64,000 bases of DNA from the NCBI RefSeq assembly GCF_002806945.1, contig NZ_NIHC01000005.1, positions 372,001-436,000 on the forward strand, read 5' to 3'. The first letter of the stretch is position 1; every line of letters starts with the position of its first letter. The notes beneath the pieces were generated by a model. It was not told the DNA's origin. It ran no database searches and saw only the letters and a program-made list of their open reading frames with translations. A program made the translations under genes and the position numbers. Of this stretch, positions 1 through 9,329 are shown piece after piece. This DNA comes from Marinobacter salexigens (GTDB lineage: Bacteria; Pseudomonadota; Gammaproteobacteria; Pseudomonadales; Oleiphilaceae).

Positions 1-575
1 GGGTCGATTCCTGCGTGAAAGAATACGGATACTGCGTGGTGGTGGCCTCCGAAGGCGCCCAGTATGAAGACGGTCGTTTCCTTGCGGATGCCGGCGCCAA
101 AGATGCCTTCGGCCACACTCAACTCGGTGGTGTAGCGCCAGCACTGGCCAACATGGTTCGGCAAGCTTTGGGGCACAAGTATCACTGGGCAGTGGCGGAT
201 TACCTCCAGCGCAGTGCACGGCATATTGCGTCTGCCACAGACGTTGAGCAGGCCTACGCTGTGGGGAAAGCTGCTGTTGAAATGGCTTTGGCTGGCAAGC
301 AGGCGGTAATGCCAATTATTGTTCGCGAGAAAGCAAAGCCTTATGTCTGGTCAATTGGTGAGGCTCCGCTGAGCGAAGTCGCTAACCAGGAAAAGAAAAT
401 GCCGATCCATTACATTACAGATGATGGCTTTGGTATTACTCAGGACTGTCGCGACTACCTGTTGCCTCTGATCGCGGGTGAGAACTTTCCTCCATTTGAG
501 AACGGCCTTCCCAAGGTAGCCAAGCTCAAAAACACCTTGGCGGAAAAGAAACTGAAGGCCGATTTCCAGATCTGA
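1..575 (+). CDS. PPi-dependent 6-phosphofructokinase, C-terminal part (5' end outside window)
   Basis: The reading frame is open from the first bases and ends at 575, so only about the last 190 residues are present. They match the C-terminal half of the long diphosphate-dependent phosphofructokinases, which phosphorylate fructose 6-phosphate in the cytoplasm using PPi. Recognisable pieces are the GGVAPALANM stretch and the HWAVADYLQRSARHIAS stretch. The GTG at 15 is internal, not a start. Two hairpins follow the stop. The split between PPi- and ATP-dependent enzymes rests on residues upstream of the window, so the PPi assignment is by family resemblance only. Confidence 0.8.
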   Translation, partial: VDSCVKEYGYCVVVASEGAQYEDGRFLADAGAKDAFGHTQLGGVAPALANMVRQALGHKYHWAVADYLQRSARHIASATDVEQAYAVGKAAVEMALAGKQAVMPIIVREKAKPYVWSIGEAPLSEVANQEKKMPIHYITDDGFGITQDCRDYLLPLIAGENFPPFENGLPKVAKLKNTLAEKKLKADFQI

Positions 576-634
576 TCGCCCGATCAGTTTTGCGCCGATT
601 AAAAAGGCTCTACGGTTACCCGCAGAGCCTTTTT
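572..634 (+). terminator. Two hairpins, the second a strong intrinsic terminator
   Basis: Bases 572-578 and 581-587 form a 7-bp stem that starts in the stop codon of the phosphofructokinase gene. Bases 601-611 and 624-634 form an 11-bp perfect stem whose arms end in A5 and T5 and which is followed by more T. The second is a classic Rho-independent terminator. Its symmetry means it could also serve the glutaredoxin gene arriving from the other side. Confidence 0.85.
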
Positions 635-672
635 TTATTCTCATCAGCATGATTTAATGGGGTCATACCCGC

Positions 673-909
673 TTAGAGCTCTCGCACATACGCCGAAAAA
701 TCGTCATAGCCGCCAATGTAGCGGGTACCCACAAGAATTTGTGGCACTGTGTGAACCGCGCGGCCAATTTTATCTGCAACGTCTTCTTTGGTCATATTCT
801 GCTCGATCATATCTACCCAGACATACGGCATATTGCGGGACTCGCACAAGCTTCTTGCCCGCACACAAAAACCGCAACTTTCACGGCCGTAAATTGTCAC
901 CTGCTCCAT
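673..909 (-). CDS. grxC: Glutaredoxin
   Basis: A 78-residue glutaredoxin, a cytoplasmic glutathione-dependent thiol-disulfide reductase. The redox pair is CGFC at residues 12-15, where class I enzymes more often have CPYC. The TVPQI cis-proline motif (about 54-58) and the GG(Y)DD glutathione-binding turn follow, so the fold is complete. A strong GGAGG lies a few bases before the ATG at 909. In many gammaproteobacteria grxC sits next to secB; here it stands alone between a phosphofructokinase gene and a yqaA-type gene. The symbol follows GrxC-like size and motif; the CGFC variant keeps both cysteines. Confidence 0.9.
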   Translation of the reverse strand: MEQVTIYGRESCGFCVRARSLCESRNMPYVWVDMIEQNMTKEDVADKIGRAVHTVPQILVGTRYIGGYDDFSAYVREL

Positions 910-1104
910 AAAAAACCTCCGGGATAGATACCCCGAAACAATTCCGGAGTAGTTAAAAGGGTGTTAAAAAAACAGCGTCATGATGACATGATTGTGGAAA
1001 ATTAAAAAATTGATGCTTTGAATAGCTGCGATAGTAACGGATCATACTTAGTGCGCTTTCGCACGGCGTATGAGCTAAATGCCTATCATTGCAAGGACAA
1101 TTCT

Positions 1105-1548
1105 GTGGTTTACCTGACGTTATTTCTGACCTCGTTCGCAGCAGCCACCCTGCTACCAGCCTATTCGGAAATACTGACTGGCACACTGGTTGTTCAGGGC
1201 TACCCCATGTTTTGGCTGTGGTTCTGGGCCACGCTGGGCAACACCCTGGGGTCGGTGGTGAACGGCATCATCGGCAGGCAGGTGGATCGCTTCAAGCACA
1301 AGCGCTGGTTCCCCCTGAGTGAGGCACAACTGCACAAGGCCAGAAACAGTTTTAACCGCTACGGTCAGTGGTCTTTACTTTTGGGCTGGCTGCCCATCGG
1401 CGGCGACGCACTCACGCTGGTTGGCGGTATTATGCGCGTGCCCTGGCTCAACTTCATTGTTCTTGTGGGTATAGGTAAAGGTGTGCGTTATGCCTTTGTG
1501 ATCTGGCTGGTTGCAGAAGCATCGGGCATATCATCACCTTCGCCATAA
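1105..1548 (+). CDS. yqaA: YqaA-family (DedA/VTT-like) inner membrane protein
   Basis: About 147 residues, close to E. coli YqaA in length and pattern: an N-terminal segment with ATLLPAYSE, the GNTLGSVVNGIIGR region, then WLPIGGDALTLVGGIMR and GKGVRYA. These are the re-entrant and membrane segments of the VTT/SNARE-associated fold. The family has no firmly established activity. I chose the GTG at 1105 because AAGGAC sits about 8 nt upstream; the frame is open back to 1018 but that extension has no hydrophobic pattern. The 3' end overlaps the convergent ABC1 kinase gene by 61 nt. Confidence 0.85.
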   Translation: MVYLTLFLTSFAAATLLPAYSEILTGTLVVQGYPMFWLWFWATLGNTLGSVVNGIIGRQVDRFKHKRWFPLSEAQLHKARNSFNRYGQWSLLLGWLPIGGDALTLVGGIMRVPWLNFIVLVGIGKGVRYAFVIWLVAEASGISSPSP

Positions 1549-2942
1549 AGGTACTTTCGCAGCAAGGGCTCACCATTGAACTCCGAGTGCAACACAGCAA
1601 TAAAGGTATACACCCCGATCAGCTTGCGGTTAAGAAACACAAACTCTCTGGGTGGCACGCGGAAGTATCGGCTTATGGCGGAGCGTGCTGCTTGCCGCGC
1701 TACCCGTGATGGCAGATCGCTTTGTTTCCAGCGATACTGGCCTTTGCTGTTAATCGCGTAATCAGGCCAGGTTGCATGGTCGCTGGACAATGGTTCCAGA
1801 ACCGACATACACACCTGCCCAAATTTCTCCAAAACCTCTTTAGGCCAGTCAGTGCTCATGAAACGGAGCTTTACGCCTCCGTCGATCACCGCATCCAGGT
1901 CGTTTTCGTACGAGGCCCGTATCATCTGAATAACCGGATCGAGAAATTCATTTGTGTAGGACTGCACTGCGCCAAAGTCCAGCAGCACGATGCGGTCATG
2001 CTCTACGCCTTCGCCGTCGTCTCCGTATTCTCCAGCAATTCGGATACGGTAGTTTCCGAAGTTGGGGTCTGTTTGAATTTCCCCCCAAACAAACAACTCC
2101 CGGAAGAACAGCTCAAGTGCAGCCTCACCGAGAGCACTCCGGCGCTCCAACGGTAATTCCCGAACCACCTTGGCGCTGACAGAATGCCCATGCTCGTAGG
2201 TAGAAGCGATAATCAAAGAACCTGAATACTCTGGTAACACTCGGGGAACCACAAACCGCGGGTCCTCCAGGAGCAATTGGCGAAACTTCTCAGTGGTGCG
2301 CGCTTCAAGGTGATAATCCACTTCCCGGTGCATCATCTCACGCACCTCTTCCAGCCAATCCTCAAACTCGGGCCCGAAGCTCACCAGCCGGGCCACCCTG
2401 AGCAGCTGCGCCACCGCGTTCAAATCACTGTCCACCGCATCGGCAACACCCGGGTACTGAATTTTCAGCACCAGTTCCAGGCCGTCGCTCCGCCGCAAGG
2501 CACGGTGCACCTGGCCAAGGGACGCAGCACCAATGGGTTCACGGTCTATATCCAGCTCCGCAAGTTTCTCTTCGCCCAACTCTGCTTTCAGAACCCGCTC
2601 AATTGCCGGCCACTCCAATGAAGTTGTCTGATCCTCTAGCGTGTGCAAGGCTTCGGTAACTTCTTCGGGCAGGAAATGCTCGCCGTACAGCGCCATCACC
2701 TGGCCGATTTTGACCACACTCCCTTTCAACTTGCCCAACTCATCCACCAAAAGGTGGGCTTGCTTGGACATCATGGCGCGGTGGCGCTTATCCCGGTTTT
2801 CCTTGCTACTGAACCAGTTTGTAGCCATGTGCGAAGCCACACGCGTTCCGGCAAAGAGTCCGGCGCGAGTAAGGCTCAACCGGCGCTCGAAGCTACCTGT
2901 TTTGATGCGGGAGACTGAATTATCTGGGCGTCTGGATGACAT
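1488..2942 (-). CDS. ABC1/UbiB-family atypical protein kinase
   Basis: About 484 residues of the ABC1 (AarF/ADCK/UbiB) kinase-like family. Visible signatures are KIGQ near residues 78-81 (the family-specific KxGQ helix), the alanine-type nucleotide loop PIGAASLGQV, a lysine in LVLKIQYPG, the catalytic-loop-like QTDPNFGNY and the metal-binding DFG in VLLDFGAV. Family members support ubiquinone synthesis or lipid homeostasis by ATP binding or hydrolysis. This one lacks the C-terminal membrane anchor of true UbiB and is not next to ubiE/ubiJ, so it is probably a paralogue. The open frame runs to 3092; the ATG at 2942 is preferred because residues before it lack the family pattern. Confidence 0.85.
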   Translation of the reverse strand: MSSRRPDNSVSRIKTGSFERRLSLTRAGLFAGTRVASHMATNWFSSKENRDKRHRAMMSKQAHLLVDELGKLKGSVVKIGQVMALYGEHFLPEEVTEALHTLEDQTTSLEWPAIERVLKAELGEEKLAELDIDREPIGAASLGQVHRALRRSDGLELVLKIQYPGVADAVDSDLNAVAQLLRVARLVSFGPEFEDWLEEVREMMHREVDYHLEARTTEKFRQLLLEDPRFVVPRVLPEYSGSLIIASTYEHGHSVSAKVVRELPLERRSALGEAALELFFRELFVWGEIQTDPNFGNYRIRIAGEYGDDGEGVEHDRIVLLDFGAVQSYTNEFLDPVIQMIRASYENDLDAVIDGGVKLRFMSTDWPKEVLEKFGQVCMSVLEPLSSDHATWPDYAINSKGQYRWKQSDLPSRVARQAARSAISRYFRVPPREFVFLNRKLIGVYTFIAVLHSEFNGEPLLRKYLYGEGDDMPDASATSQITKA

Positions 2943-3079
2943 GTATAACCTGTGCGAATCTGGGAATTTCCCCACTCTGATCTGATGCTTTAACGTAACA
3001 CAAGCTGTTATGGCTGGGCCAAAAGCGGTGCATTGTACAGCGAGTATTGGGATGGTGAGTATCAGGGAGGAAAGCGGGC

Positions 3080-3724
3080 CTAACCGTCCCAACCCTTACG
3101 ATAACTCACAGCCGAATCCTCTAGCCCGGCTATCAGCTGGGCCACCAACCTCTGCTCAATGTCTTCAATGGACGCAGTAGCAACAAAGTCGCTGATTTGG
3201 CACATAGCCAGCCCCGCATAACCACAAGGATTGATCCTCTGGAAAGGCGCCATGTCCATGTCGACATTTAACGCCAGACCATGAAAGGAGCACCCGCGAC
3301 GAACCCGCAACCCAAGGGAGGCAATTTTTGCATCCCCAACGTACACACCTGGCGCATCCGGCCGGGGTTCTGCACCAATACCGAGCTCGGCCAGGGTGCG
3401 CACTATGCCCTGCTCAATAATATCAACAAGCCCCCTCACCCCAATCTTGCGTCGGGTCAGCCCGATCATCAGGTAAACCACTAACTGCCCGGGGCCGTGA
3501 TAGGTTACCTGTCCGCCGCGATCTACCTGAATCACCGGGATATCACCCGGCGCCAGGATATGCTCTGCCTTGCCGGCCTGGCCCTGGGTGTAAACACGTG
3601 GGTGCTCAAGGCACCAGAGCTCGTCGTTGGTGTGCTCATTCCTACCCGCTGTGAAGCTTTTCATGGCTTCCCAGGTTTCCAGATAGGGCTGCTGCCCCAA
3701 CGACCTGACAATCAGCTCAGACAT
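3080..3724 (-). CDS. lipB: Octanoyltransferase (lipoyl biosynthesis)
   Basis: LipB moves octanoyl from acyl carrier protein to a lysine of lipoyl-domain proteins, forming a thioester on a catalytic cysteine. The 214 residues are full length: [16 protein letters not shown] at 69-84, the catalytic lysine K133 in AKIASLG and the catalytic cysteine C167 in NPCGYAG match the E. coli K135/C169 pair. It is the last gene of the minus-strand block after ybeD (5-nt gap). The usual next gene, lipA, is not here. Confidence 0.97.
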   Translation of the reverse strand: MSELIVRSLGQQPYLETWEAMKSFTAGRNEHTNDELWCLEHPRVYTQGQAGKAEHILAPGDIPVIQVDRGGQVTYHGPGQLVVYLMIGLTRRKIGVRGLVDIIEQGIVRTLAELGIGAEPRPDAPGVYVGDAKIASLGLRVRRGCSFHGLALNVDMDMAPFQRINPCGYAGLAMCQISDFVATASIEDIEQRLVAQLIAGLEDSAVSYRKGWDG

Positions 3725-3729
3725 GTGGC

Positions 3730-3999
3730 TTATAACACCATATGCACGCGGCCACTGGCTTTGAGGTCCTCAAACAAGGCCTTTAACTGCGGCTCACCGG
3801 TCGCCATGATATTCAATCTGACCGAACAGAACCGACCTTCCCGACTGTCTTTTACCGAGACATCGGCTTCTTTGATTCCTGGCGCGTGTTGCTCAACAAC
3901 CGCGACCACAAACTCCTTAAAATCCGGGGCAGCATCGCCAATCACCTTGATGGCATAGTCGCAGGGAAACTCGATTTTTGGCGCTTTCGGCTCGCTCAT
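3730..3999 (-). CDS. ybeD: YbeD/DUF493 family protein
   Basis: An 89-residue protein of the YbeD (UPF0250, DUF493) family, which has an ACT-like fold and no established reaction. The [10 protein letters not shown] start and the central [18 protein letters not shown] strand pattern are typical. It lies between dacA and lipB, as in E. coli and pseudomonads. This constant location has suggested a regulatory link to lipoylation, but the sequence offers no proof of it. Confidence 0.93.
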   Translation of the reverse strand: MSEPKAPKIEFPCDYAIKVIGDAAPDFKEFVVAVVEQHAPGIKEADVSVKDSREGRFCSVRLNIMATGEPQLKALFEDLKASGRVHMVL

Positions 4000-4028
4000 A
4001 CTATTTCACTCCCGGGCTAAGCCTGCCC

Positions 4029-5222
4029 TTATTGGAACAACTGAACAAAAAACAGCTTGATGGCATCCCAGATGCGTTTGAACAGGCCACCCTCGGGCAC
4101 TTCTGTCAGTGCCAGTACTGGCTGGTCGATCAGCACCTCACCGTTAAGTGATACTTTCACCCGGCCCAACTCGTCCCCGGCACTTACAGGTGCTTTAATC
4201 ACTGAATCCAGATCCACACTGGATTCAAGGCTGTCACGGGATCCGCGGGGAATGGTTACATATGCATCTTCGAGCATGCCGACTGAAAGCTTGTCAGCCT
4301 CCCCGCCCCATACCCTGGCTTCAATCAGCTGCTGGCCGGCACGGAACAAGCGCTCGCTTTCATAATAACGGAAGCCATAGTTCAGCATTTTCTGGACTTC
4401 CTGTGATCTCGCCTGGGAGCTACTGGTTCCCATTACTGTGGCGATAAAGCGGGTTTCGTTTCGTTTGGCAGACGCAACCAGGCAATATCCGGCCTCTTCC
4501 GTATGGCCGGTTTTCAGGCCATCAACACTGTCATCCCGCCACAGCAGGCTGTTGCGGTTGGGCTGACGAATATTATTGTAAGTAAAATGCTTCTCCGCGT
4601 AGATTGGATAATTTTCCGGGTAATCATTGATAATCGCACGGGCCAGCACCGCCAAGTCAAAGGCGGTAGAAAAGTGGTCAGGAGCTGGCAGCCCTGTCGC
4701 ATTCTCAAAGTGGGTATCCTTCATGCCCAGCAATTGGGCCTGCTGGTTCATGATATCCACAAACGCGCCTTCACTGCCGGCAATAAACTCTGCCAGTGCG
4801 ACAGACGCATCGTTACCCGACTGGATAATAACGCCTCGGAGGAGATCCTCTACAGAAACACTGGTTCCCTCTTTAACGAACGTGCGGGACCCCTCAGTTT
4901 TCCAGGCCTTGACGCTGATGGGAACCATGTCGGACATGTTGATTCGGCCTTCGTCCAGCTCACGCTCAACAATATACGCCGTCATCATTTTGGTCAGGCT
5001 GGCCGGCGGCAAACGCTCGTTGCTGTTCTCCTCCATGATAATGCGCCCACTTTGCGGGTCCATAAGCACGTAGGAACTGCCAGCAATTTGTGGCGGGGAA
5101 GGAATCAGCACGGTTTGTGAAACCGCGTTGCCTGATACCGAAAGCATCAGCACAAACGCAAAGATCGCTGAGATGAAAGAGAGTGAGCGGAAAACTGATT
5201 TTAATGCCATGGGTCCATTCAT
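4029..5222 (-). CDS. dacA: D-alanyl-D-alanine carboxypeptidase (PBP5/6 family)
   Basis: A low-molecular-weight penicillin-binding protein that removes the terminal D-Ala from periplasmic peptidoglycan pentapeptides. All three active-site motifs are intact: SLTK (S75-K78), SGN (135-137) and KTG (237-239). A signal peptide covers roughly residues 5-36, a PBP5-type C-terminal beta domain fills about 290-380, and the tail FKRIWDAIKLFFVQLFQ is the usual amphipathic membrane anchor. The first ATG (5222) and a second at 5210 are both possible; the second has GGA just upstream. It follows rlpA and precedes ybeD. Confidence 0.96.
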   Translation of the reverse strand: MNGPMALKSVFRSLSFISAIFAFVLMLSVSGNAVSQTVLIPSPPQIAGSSYVLMDPQSGRIIMEENSNERLPPASLTKMMTAYIVERELDEGRINMSDMVPISVKAWKTEGSRTFVKEGTSVSVEDLLRGVIIQSGNDASVALAEFIAGSEGAFVDIMNQQAQLLGMKDTHFENATGLPAPDHFSTAFDLAVLARAIINDYPENYPIYAEKHFTYNNIRQPNRNSLLWRDDSVDGLKTGHTEEAGYCLVASAKRNETRFIATVMGTSSSQARSQEVQKMLNYGFRYYESERLFRAGQQLIEARVWGGEADKLSVGMLEDAYVTIPRGSRDSLESSVDLDSVIKAPVSAGDELGRVKVSLNGEVLIDQPVLALTEVPEGGLFKRIWDAIKLFFVQLFQ

Positions 5223-5257
5223 TCGTCGTTAAGTGTGTTTTTATGTGTATCCGATGC

Positions 5258-6175
5258 TTAATCAGAGTCGGTCAGCACAATTGATTGCCTGAATCCTTCA
5301 GCTTCCAGGCGGCTCTGCATAGTCCGCGCACTGCCCTCATCCTGAAAAGGCCCCACCTGTACACGGTGAAAGCGTCCCGAGCCTGTATCCACTGCACGCA
5401 CTCGCACAGGGTTATTTCCCGAAGAACTACCAAGTATGTTCATAGCACGGCTCTGCATTTTCTCTGCAGGATCTCGGGTACTGAATGAACCAAGCTGAAC
5501 AAACAGCCCCCCGCCCGCCCCGTCATTCACGGCAACAGTGCGTTGCGCTGGCTGTTTTTCTGGCCGTCCTTCCAACACCAACGGCTGGCCGGCCAGGAAC
5601 ATGCTGCCGTCCGGTTTCACTGTAATTGCTGCCACTTCTACCCGGGCGGTTCCACGGGATTGATAACCCAGCTTCTTCGCCGCCGCATAAGACAAATCAA
5701 TCAGGCGGTCACCATGAAACGGCCCCCGGTCATTAACCCGAACAATCACAGATTGGCCGTTATCCAGGTTGGTAACTCTGGCGTAACCCGGAATTCTCAT
5801 GGACTTATGGGCGGCAGACATCTGGTACATGTCAAAGGTTTCGCCATTGGACGTTTTGTGGCCGTGGAATTTTTCGCCATACCAGCTTGCGGTACCGCGA
5901 GCCACATAGCCATCGTTGCTGCCCATCACGGTGTAATGCTTACCCCAAACTGTATAGGGCGATTTGTTTCCCGCCCTGGCCGGAGCCTGATATACAGGTA
6001 CGGCATCTGACAGCCCCGAGACATCAAAGTTTCCTGAGGGCGCCCTGTCCTGGGTAATGGTATAGCGTGAAGAATGATCGGGGCCGGCGGGCGCAGGTGC
6101 TGGGCCCGAAGCACAGCCAGCCAGCAATAGGACTGCCGCAACGGCTGGCCAGAAATCTGAGCAAGTTGATCTCAC
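5258..6175 (-). CDS. rlpA: Septal ring lytic transglycosylase RlpA (lipoprotein)
   Basis: RlpA cleaves glycan strands that lack stem peptides at the septum. The N-terminus is a lipoprotein signal with lipobox LAGC (lipidated Cys21). A double-psi beta-barrel domain covers about residues 92-185, with E112, H123 and D149 in the spacing of the catalytic residues known for Pseudomonas RlpA. A C-terminal SPOR domain (about 222-303), which binds denuded glycan, completes it. The gene lies between rodA and dacA; the mltB/sltB homologue found there in pseudomonads is missing. Confidence 0.95.
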   Translation of the reverse strand: MRSTCSDFWPAVAAVLLLAGCASGPAPAPAGPDHSSRYTITQDRAPSGNFDVSGLSDAVPVYQAPARAGNKSPYTVWGKHYTVMGSNDGYVARGTASWYGEKFHGHKTSNGETFDMYQMSAAHKSMRIPGYARVTNLDNGQSVIVRVNDRGPFHGDRLIDLSYAAAKKLGYQSRGTARVEVAAITVKPDGSMFLAGQPLVLEGRPEKQPAQRTVAVNDGAGGGLFVQLGSFSTRDPAEKMQSRAMNILGSSSGNNPVRVRAVDTGSGRFHRVQVGPFQDEGSARTMQSRLEAEGFRQSIVLTDSD

Positions 6176-6279
6176 TGTGCAGATGTCCTCTGAAAATAAA
6201 CGCTGCCAAATAGTAACGCGACAACAACCACTACCATTGTAACGGGTTCATACCCCTGACCACCATTACCAGCCTGACA

Positions 6280-7422
6280 TCAGGCCGTGATCATCCGGCG
6301 GTGAGTACGAATGGACATCAACACACCAAACGCTGCCATCAACGTTACGGTTGACGTGCCGCCGTAAGAAATGAGCGGCAAGGGCACGCCGACCACTGGC
6401 AACAGCCCGCTAACCATTCCAACATTCACGAACACGTATATAAAAAAGGTCATGGTCAGAGCGCCAGCCAACAAACGGCTGAATGAATCTTGGGCAGTTA
6501 CCGCAATAAACAAACATCGCAGGATAATCAGGAAATACACGCTGAGCAGTATAAGAACCCCGACAAACCCGAACTCCTCTGCCAACACCGCTACGATGAA
6601 GTCAGTATGGCTTTCCGGTAAAAACTCCAGGTGCGACTGAGTGCCCTGCAACCAACCCTTGCCATCTACGCCACCAGAACCTATCGCTGTTTTGGACTGG
6701 ATGATGTTCCAGCCGGCGCCTAATGGATCGCTTTGGGGGTCCAGAAGTGTGAGTACGCGCTGTTTCTGGTACTCACGCATGCCAAAAAACCACATCACGG
6801 GGGCTGCAACAGAAACCATCGCCAAAAAAGCGCTTATGAGCTTCCAACTCATTCCGGCAAAAAACACAACAAAGAGTCCGGCCATTCCAACAAGAAGTGA
6901 AGTCCCGAGATCAGGTTGCCTGACAATTAGAAGCATTGGGAGAAGCGCTATAACCAAGCCGACGCCGATACGGGACAGCCGCGGTGGCAAGAAATGTCGT
7001 GACAGGTACCAGGCTGCCATCATGGGTACAACAAGCTTCATAAACTCCGATGGCTGAAATCTGGGCAATCCTGGCAACGCCAGCCAACGCTGCGCGCCTT
7101 TTGCGCCTACTCCCACAGCCAGCACAGCAATCAGGCCCGCGAGACCAAGCACATACAGCCAGGGCGCCCAGCGCCGGAATACTGAGGGGTCAAACTGGGC
7201 AAAGACAAGCATCACGACAAAAGCGACCCCAAAACGGACACTCTGGGCTTTTACAACCTCCAGATTTCGGTCAGCGCCACTGTAGAGAATGAACAAACCA
7301 CCAGAGATCAGGGCAATCAGCAGAAAAAGAAGAATGGGGTCCAGATGTAGCGCAGACCAAAACCCTCTTGGGCGCCCAAGAGGATTGCTGGCAGTTGAGC
7401 TGAAAACTTCCCGCGCGGCCAT
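6280..7422 (-). CDS. rodA: Rod-shape peptidoglycan glycosyltransferase RodA
   Basis: A 380-residue SEDS-family polytopic membrane protein that polymerises lipid II during elongation, in complex with PBP2. Around ten hydrophobic segments are visible. Typical motifs are QPDLGTSLL in the middle and PLPLISYGGTS near the C-terminus. Its start overlaps the mrdA stop by one base (TGATG), so the two partner proteins are translationally coupled. Confidence 0.97.
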   Translation of the reverse strand: MAAREVFSSTASNPLGRPRGFWSALHLDPILLFLLIALISGGLFILYSGADRNLEVVKAQSVRFGVAFVVMLVFAQFDPSVFRRWAPWLYVLGLAGLIAVLAVGVGAKGAQRWLALPGLPRFQPSEFMKLVVPMMAAWYLSRHFLPPRLSRIGVGLVIALLPMLLIVRQPDLGTSLLVGMAGLFVVFFAGMSWKLISAFLAMVSVAAPVMWFFGMREYQKQRVLTLLDPQSDPLGAGWNIIQSKTAIGSGGVDGKGWLQGTQSHLEFLPESHTDFIVAVLAEEFGFVGVLILLSVYFLIILRCLFIAVTAQDSFSRLLAGALTMTFFIYVFVNVGMVSGLLPVVGVPLPLISYGGTSTVTLMAAFGVLMSIRTHRRMITA

Positions 7423-9320
7423 CAGGGAACCTCGTTTTGCAAATCGGCTTTGCTAACCAGTGAACCAGAACCACTGGATGACAACTCCAGTAACCAGGCA
7501 TCAAACAAAGCCCGAGCGACAGGGGCTGCTGTCCCGCTTCCTCCACCGCCGTTCTCAACTATCACAGCAACCGCAATCTGTGGTTTTTCCGTAGGCGCAA
7601 AGCCAACAAACAAAGCATGATCGCGCAGCCGCTCCTTGATTTCCTCAGCGTCGTATTCTTCATCCTCCGCAAGGCTGAATACTTGGGCAGTGCCAGTTTT
7701 CCCGGCCATTCGATAGGAAGCACCACGACCTGAAGCGCGGGCAGTGCCCTTAGACCCATGCATCACTTCGGCCATGGCATCCGTAATAAACTCCCAATCA
7801 CTGGGATCTTTCAGCTGCAGTGGCTCGTGAGTTTCGGCCGGCAAAAACTCCTCCGCAGACCTGTCTCCCTGTATATCTTTCAGCAGCCGAGGCTCAACCC
7901 ACTCCCCGCGATTGGCTATCAAGGCCGTTGCCGTGGCCAGCTGCAACGGTGTCGCGAGCATAAAGCCCTGTCCAATGCCCAGATTAACAGTATCTCCCGG
8001 ATACCAAGGCTGGCTGTGAGTGGCTCGCTTCCAGTCAGGGGATGGCAGAATGCCGCTTAAAGCTCCGGCAACATCAAGAGTTGCATCTTCACCGAAGCCA
8101 AAGCGGGACAAATAATCGACCATAGTATCAATGCCCATTTCTATCGCTGCTTCGTAGTAATAGACATCACAGGACTGCGCCATTGCGTGGGTTAAATCAA
8201 CCCAGCCGTGTCCACCGCGCTTCCAATCCCTCCAGCGTCGCCCCTTGGAGTTGATCTGGAAGTACCCCGGGTCCCATATGCTGAGATCCCGTGTGACTGC
8301 ACCACTATCGAGAGCGGCAATGCCGAGCATGGGTTTGATCGTTGAGGCAGGCGCATATTGCCCGCGCAGAGCTCGGTTAAAAAGGGGTTTGTCTTTGCTT
8401 TCACTCAAATCACGGTAGTCTGGAACGCTGATGCCTGTAACAAATTTGTTGGCGTCGAAGCCGGGAACGCTGGCGAGTGCCAGTATTCCGCCGGTTTCCG
8501 GCTCGATGGCGACAATTGCGCCACGGCGACCGTCGAGCAGTTCGTGAGCCCGGCTCTGTAGCCGCAGGTCAATATGAAGTTGCAGATCTTCACCAGGCAC
8601 CGGATTCTCTCGCTCCAGAACCCTTAGAGTGCGGCCCCGTGCATTGGTTTCTACGTGCTGGTAGCCGACTTTCCCATGCAGCAACTCTTCATAAAACCGC
8701 TCAACGCCTGATTTACCTATGTAGTTTGTACCCGCGTAGTTAACCGGGTCGATTCGCTGTAACTCATCTCGGTTGATTCGACCAACAAAACCCAGCGCGT
8801 GTGCTGTGAGCTCGCTATGGGGATAGTAGCGAACCAGCTCAGCTTCCACTTCCACACCGGGCAATTCGTGCCGGTGCACTGCCAAGCGGGCAATTTCATC
8901 CTCCGTCAAATCGTAGCGCAACGGGATTTCCTGAAACGGGCGGCGTGGTTCGCGGAGGCGGCGCTGAAACCGTTCCAGATCCTCATCAGAAACATCCAGA
9001 ATTCCGACAAGCTGCTCCAGCGCATGATCAATGTCGCCCACCCGCTCCGGCACAACAGTGACACTGAAGACGGGGCGGTTTTCCGCCAGCAAAACATGGT
9101 TGCGATCGTAAACGAGCCCTCGTGGAGGGGGCACAGATTGGACCTGAACGCGGTTTTTATCCGAGAGCGTAGTATAAATGTCGTGCTCAACCACCTGCAG
9201 CTGGTACATGCGGGCGACAAGCACCAGCAAAAGCAGGAAAACAAACACCAGCATAACCATGGCACGACGCTGGAACAGTCTGCGCTCGGCGGCAGTATCC
9301 TTGAATTCACCCCACGGCAT
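7422..9320 (-). CDS. mrdA: Penicillin-binding protein 2 (elongation transpeptidase)
   Basis: The class B PBP that cross-links peptidoglycan during lateral wall growth with RodA. It is 632 residues long, with one N-terminal membrane helix (about 20-40), a pedestal domain and a transpeptidase domain. Active-site motifs are STIK (S326-K329), SCD at 383-385 as the SxN-type motif, and KTG at 541-543. It sits 9 nt after rlmH and overlaps rodA. Confidence 0.97.
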   Translation of the reverse strand: MPWGEFKDTAAERRLFQRRAMVMLVFVFLLLLVLVARMYQLQVVEHDIYTTLSDKNRVQVQSVPPPRGLVYDRNHVLLAENRPVFSVTVVPERVGDIDHALEQLVGILDVSDEDLERFQRRLREPRRPFQEIPLRYDLTEDEIARLAVHRHELPGVEVEAELVRYYPHSELTAHALGFVGRINRDELQRIDPVNYAGTNYIGKSGVERFYEELLHGKVGYQHVETNARGRTLRVLERENPVPGEDLQLHIDLRLQSRAHELLDGRRGAIVAIEPETGGILALASVPGFDANKFVTGISVPDYRDLSESKDKPLFNRALRGQYAPASTIKPMLGIAALDSGAVTRDLSIWDPGYFQINSKGRRWRDWKRGGHGWVDLTHAMAQSCDVYYYEAAIEMGIDTMVDYLSRFGFGEDATLDVAGALSGILPSPDWKRATHSQPWYPGDTVNLGIGQGFMLATPLQLATATALIANRGEWVEPRLLKDIQGDRSAEEFLPAETHEPLQLKDPSDWEFITDAMAEVMHGSKGTARASGRGASYRMAGKTGTAQVFSLAEDEEYDAEEIKERLRDHALFVGFAPTEKPQIAVAVIVENGGGGSGTAAPVARALFDAWLLELSSSGSGSLVSKADLQNEVP

Positions 9321-9329
9321 GCATGCGTC

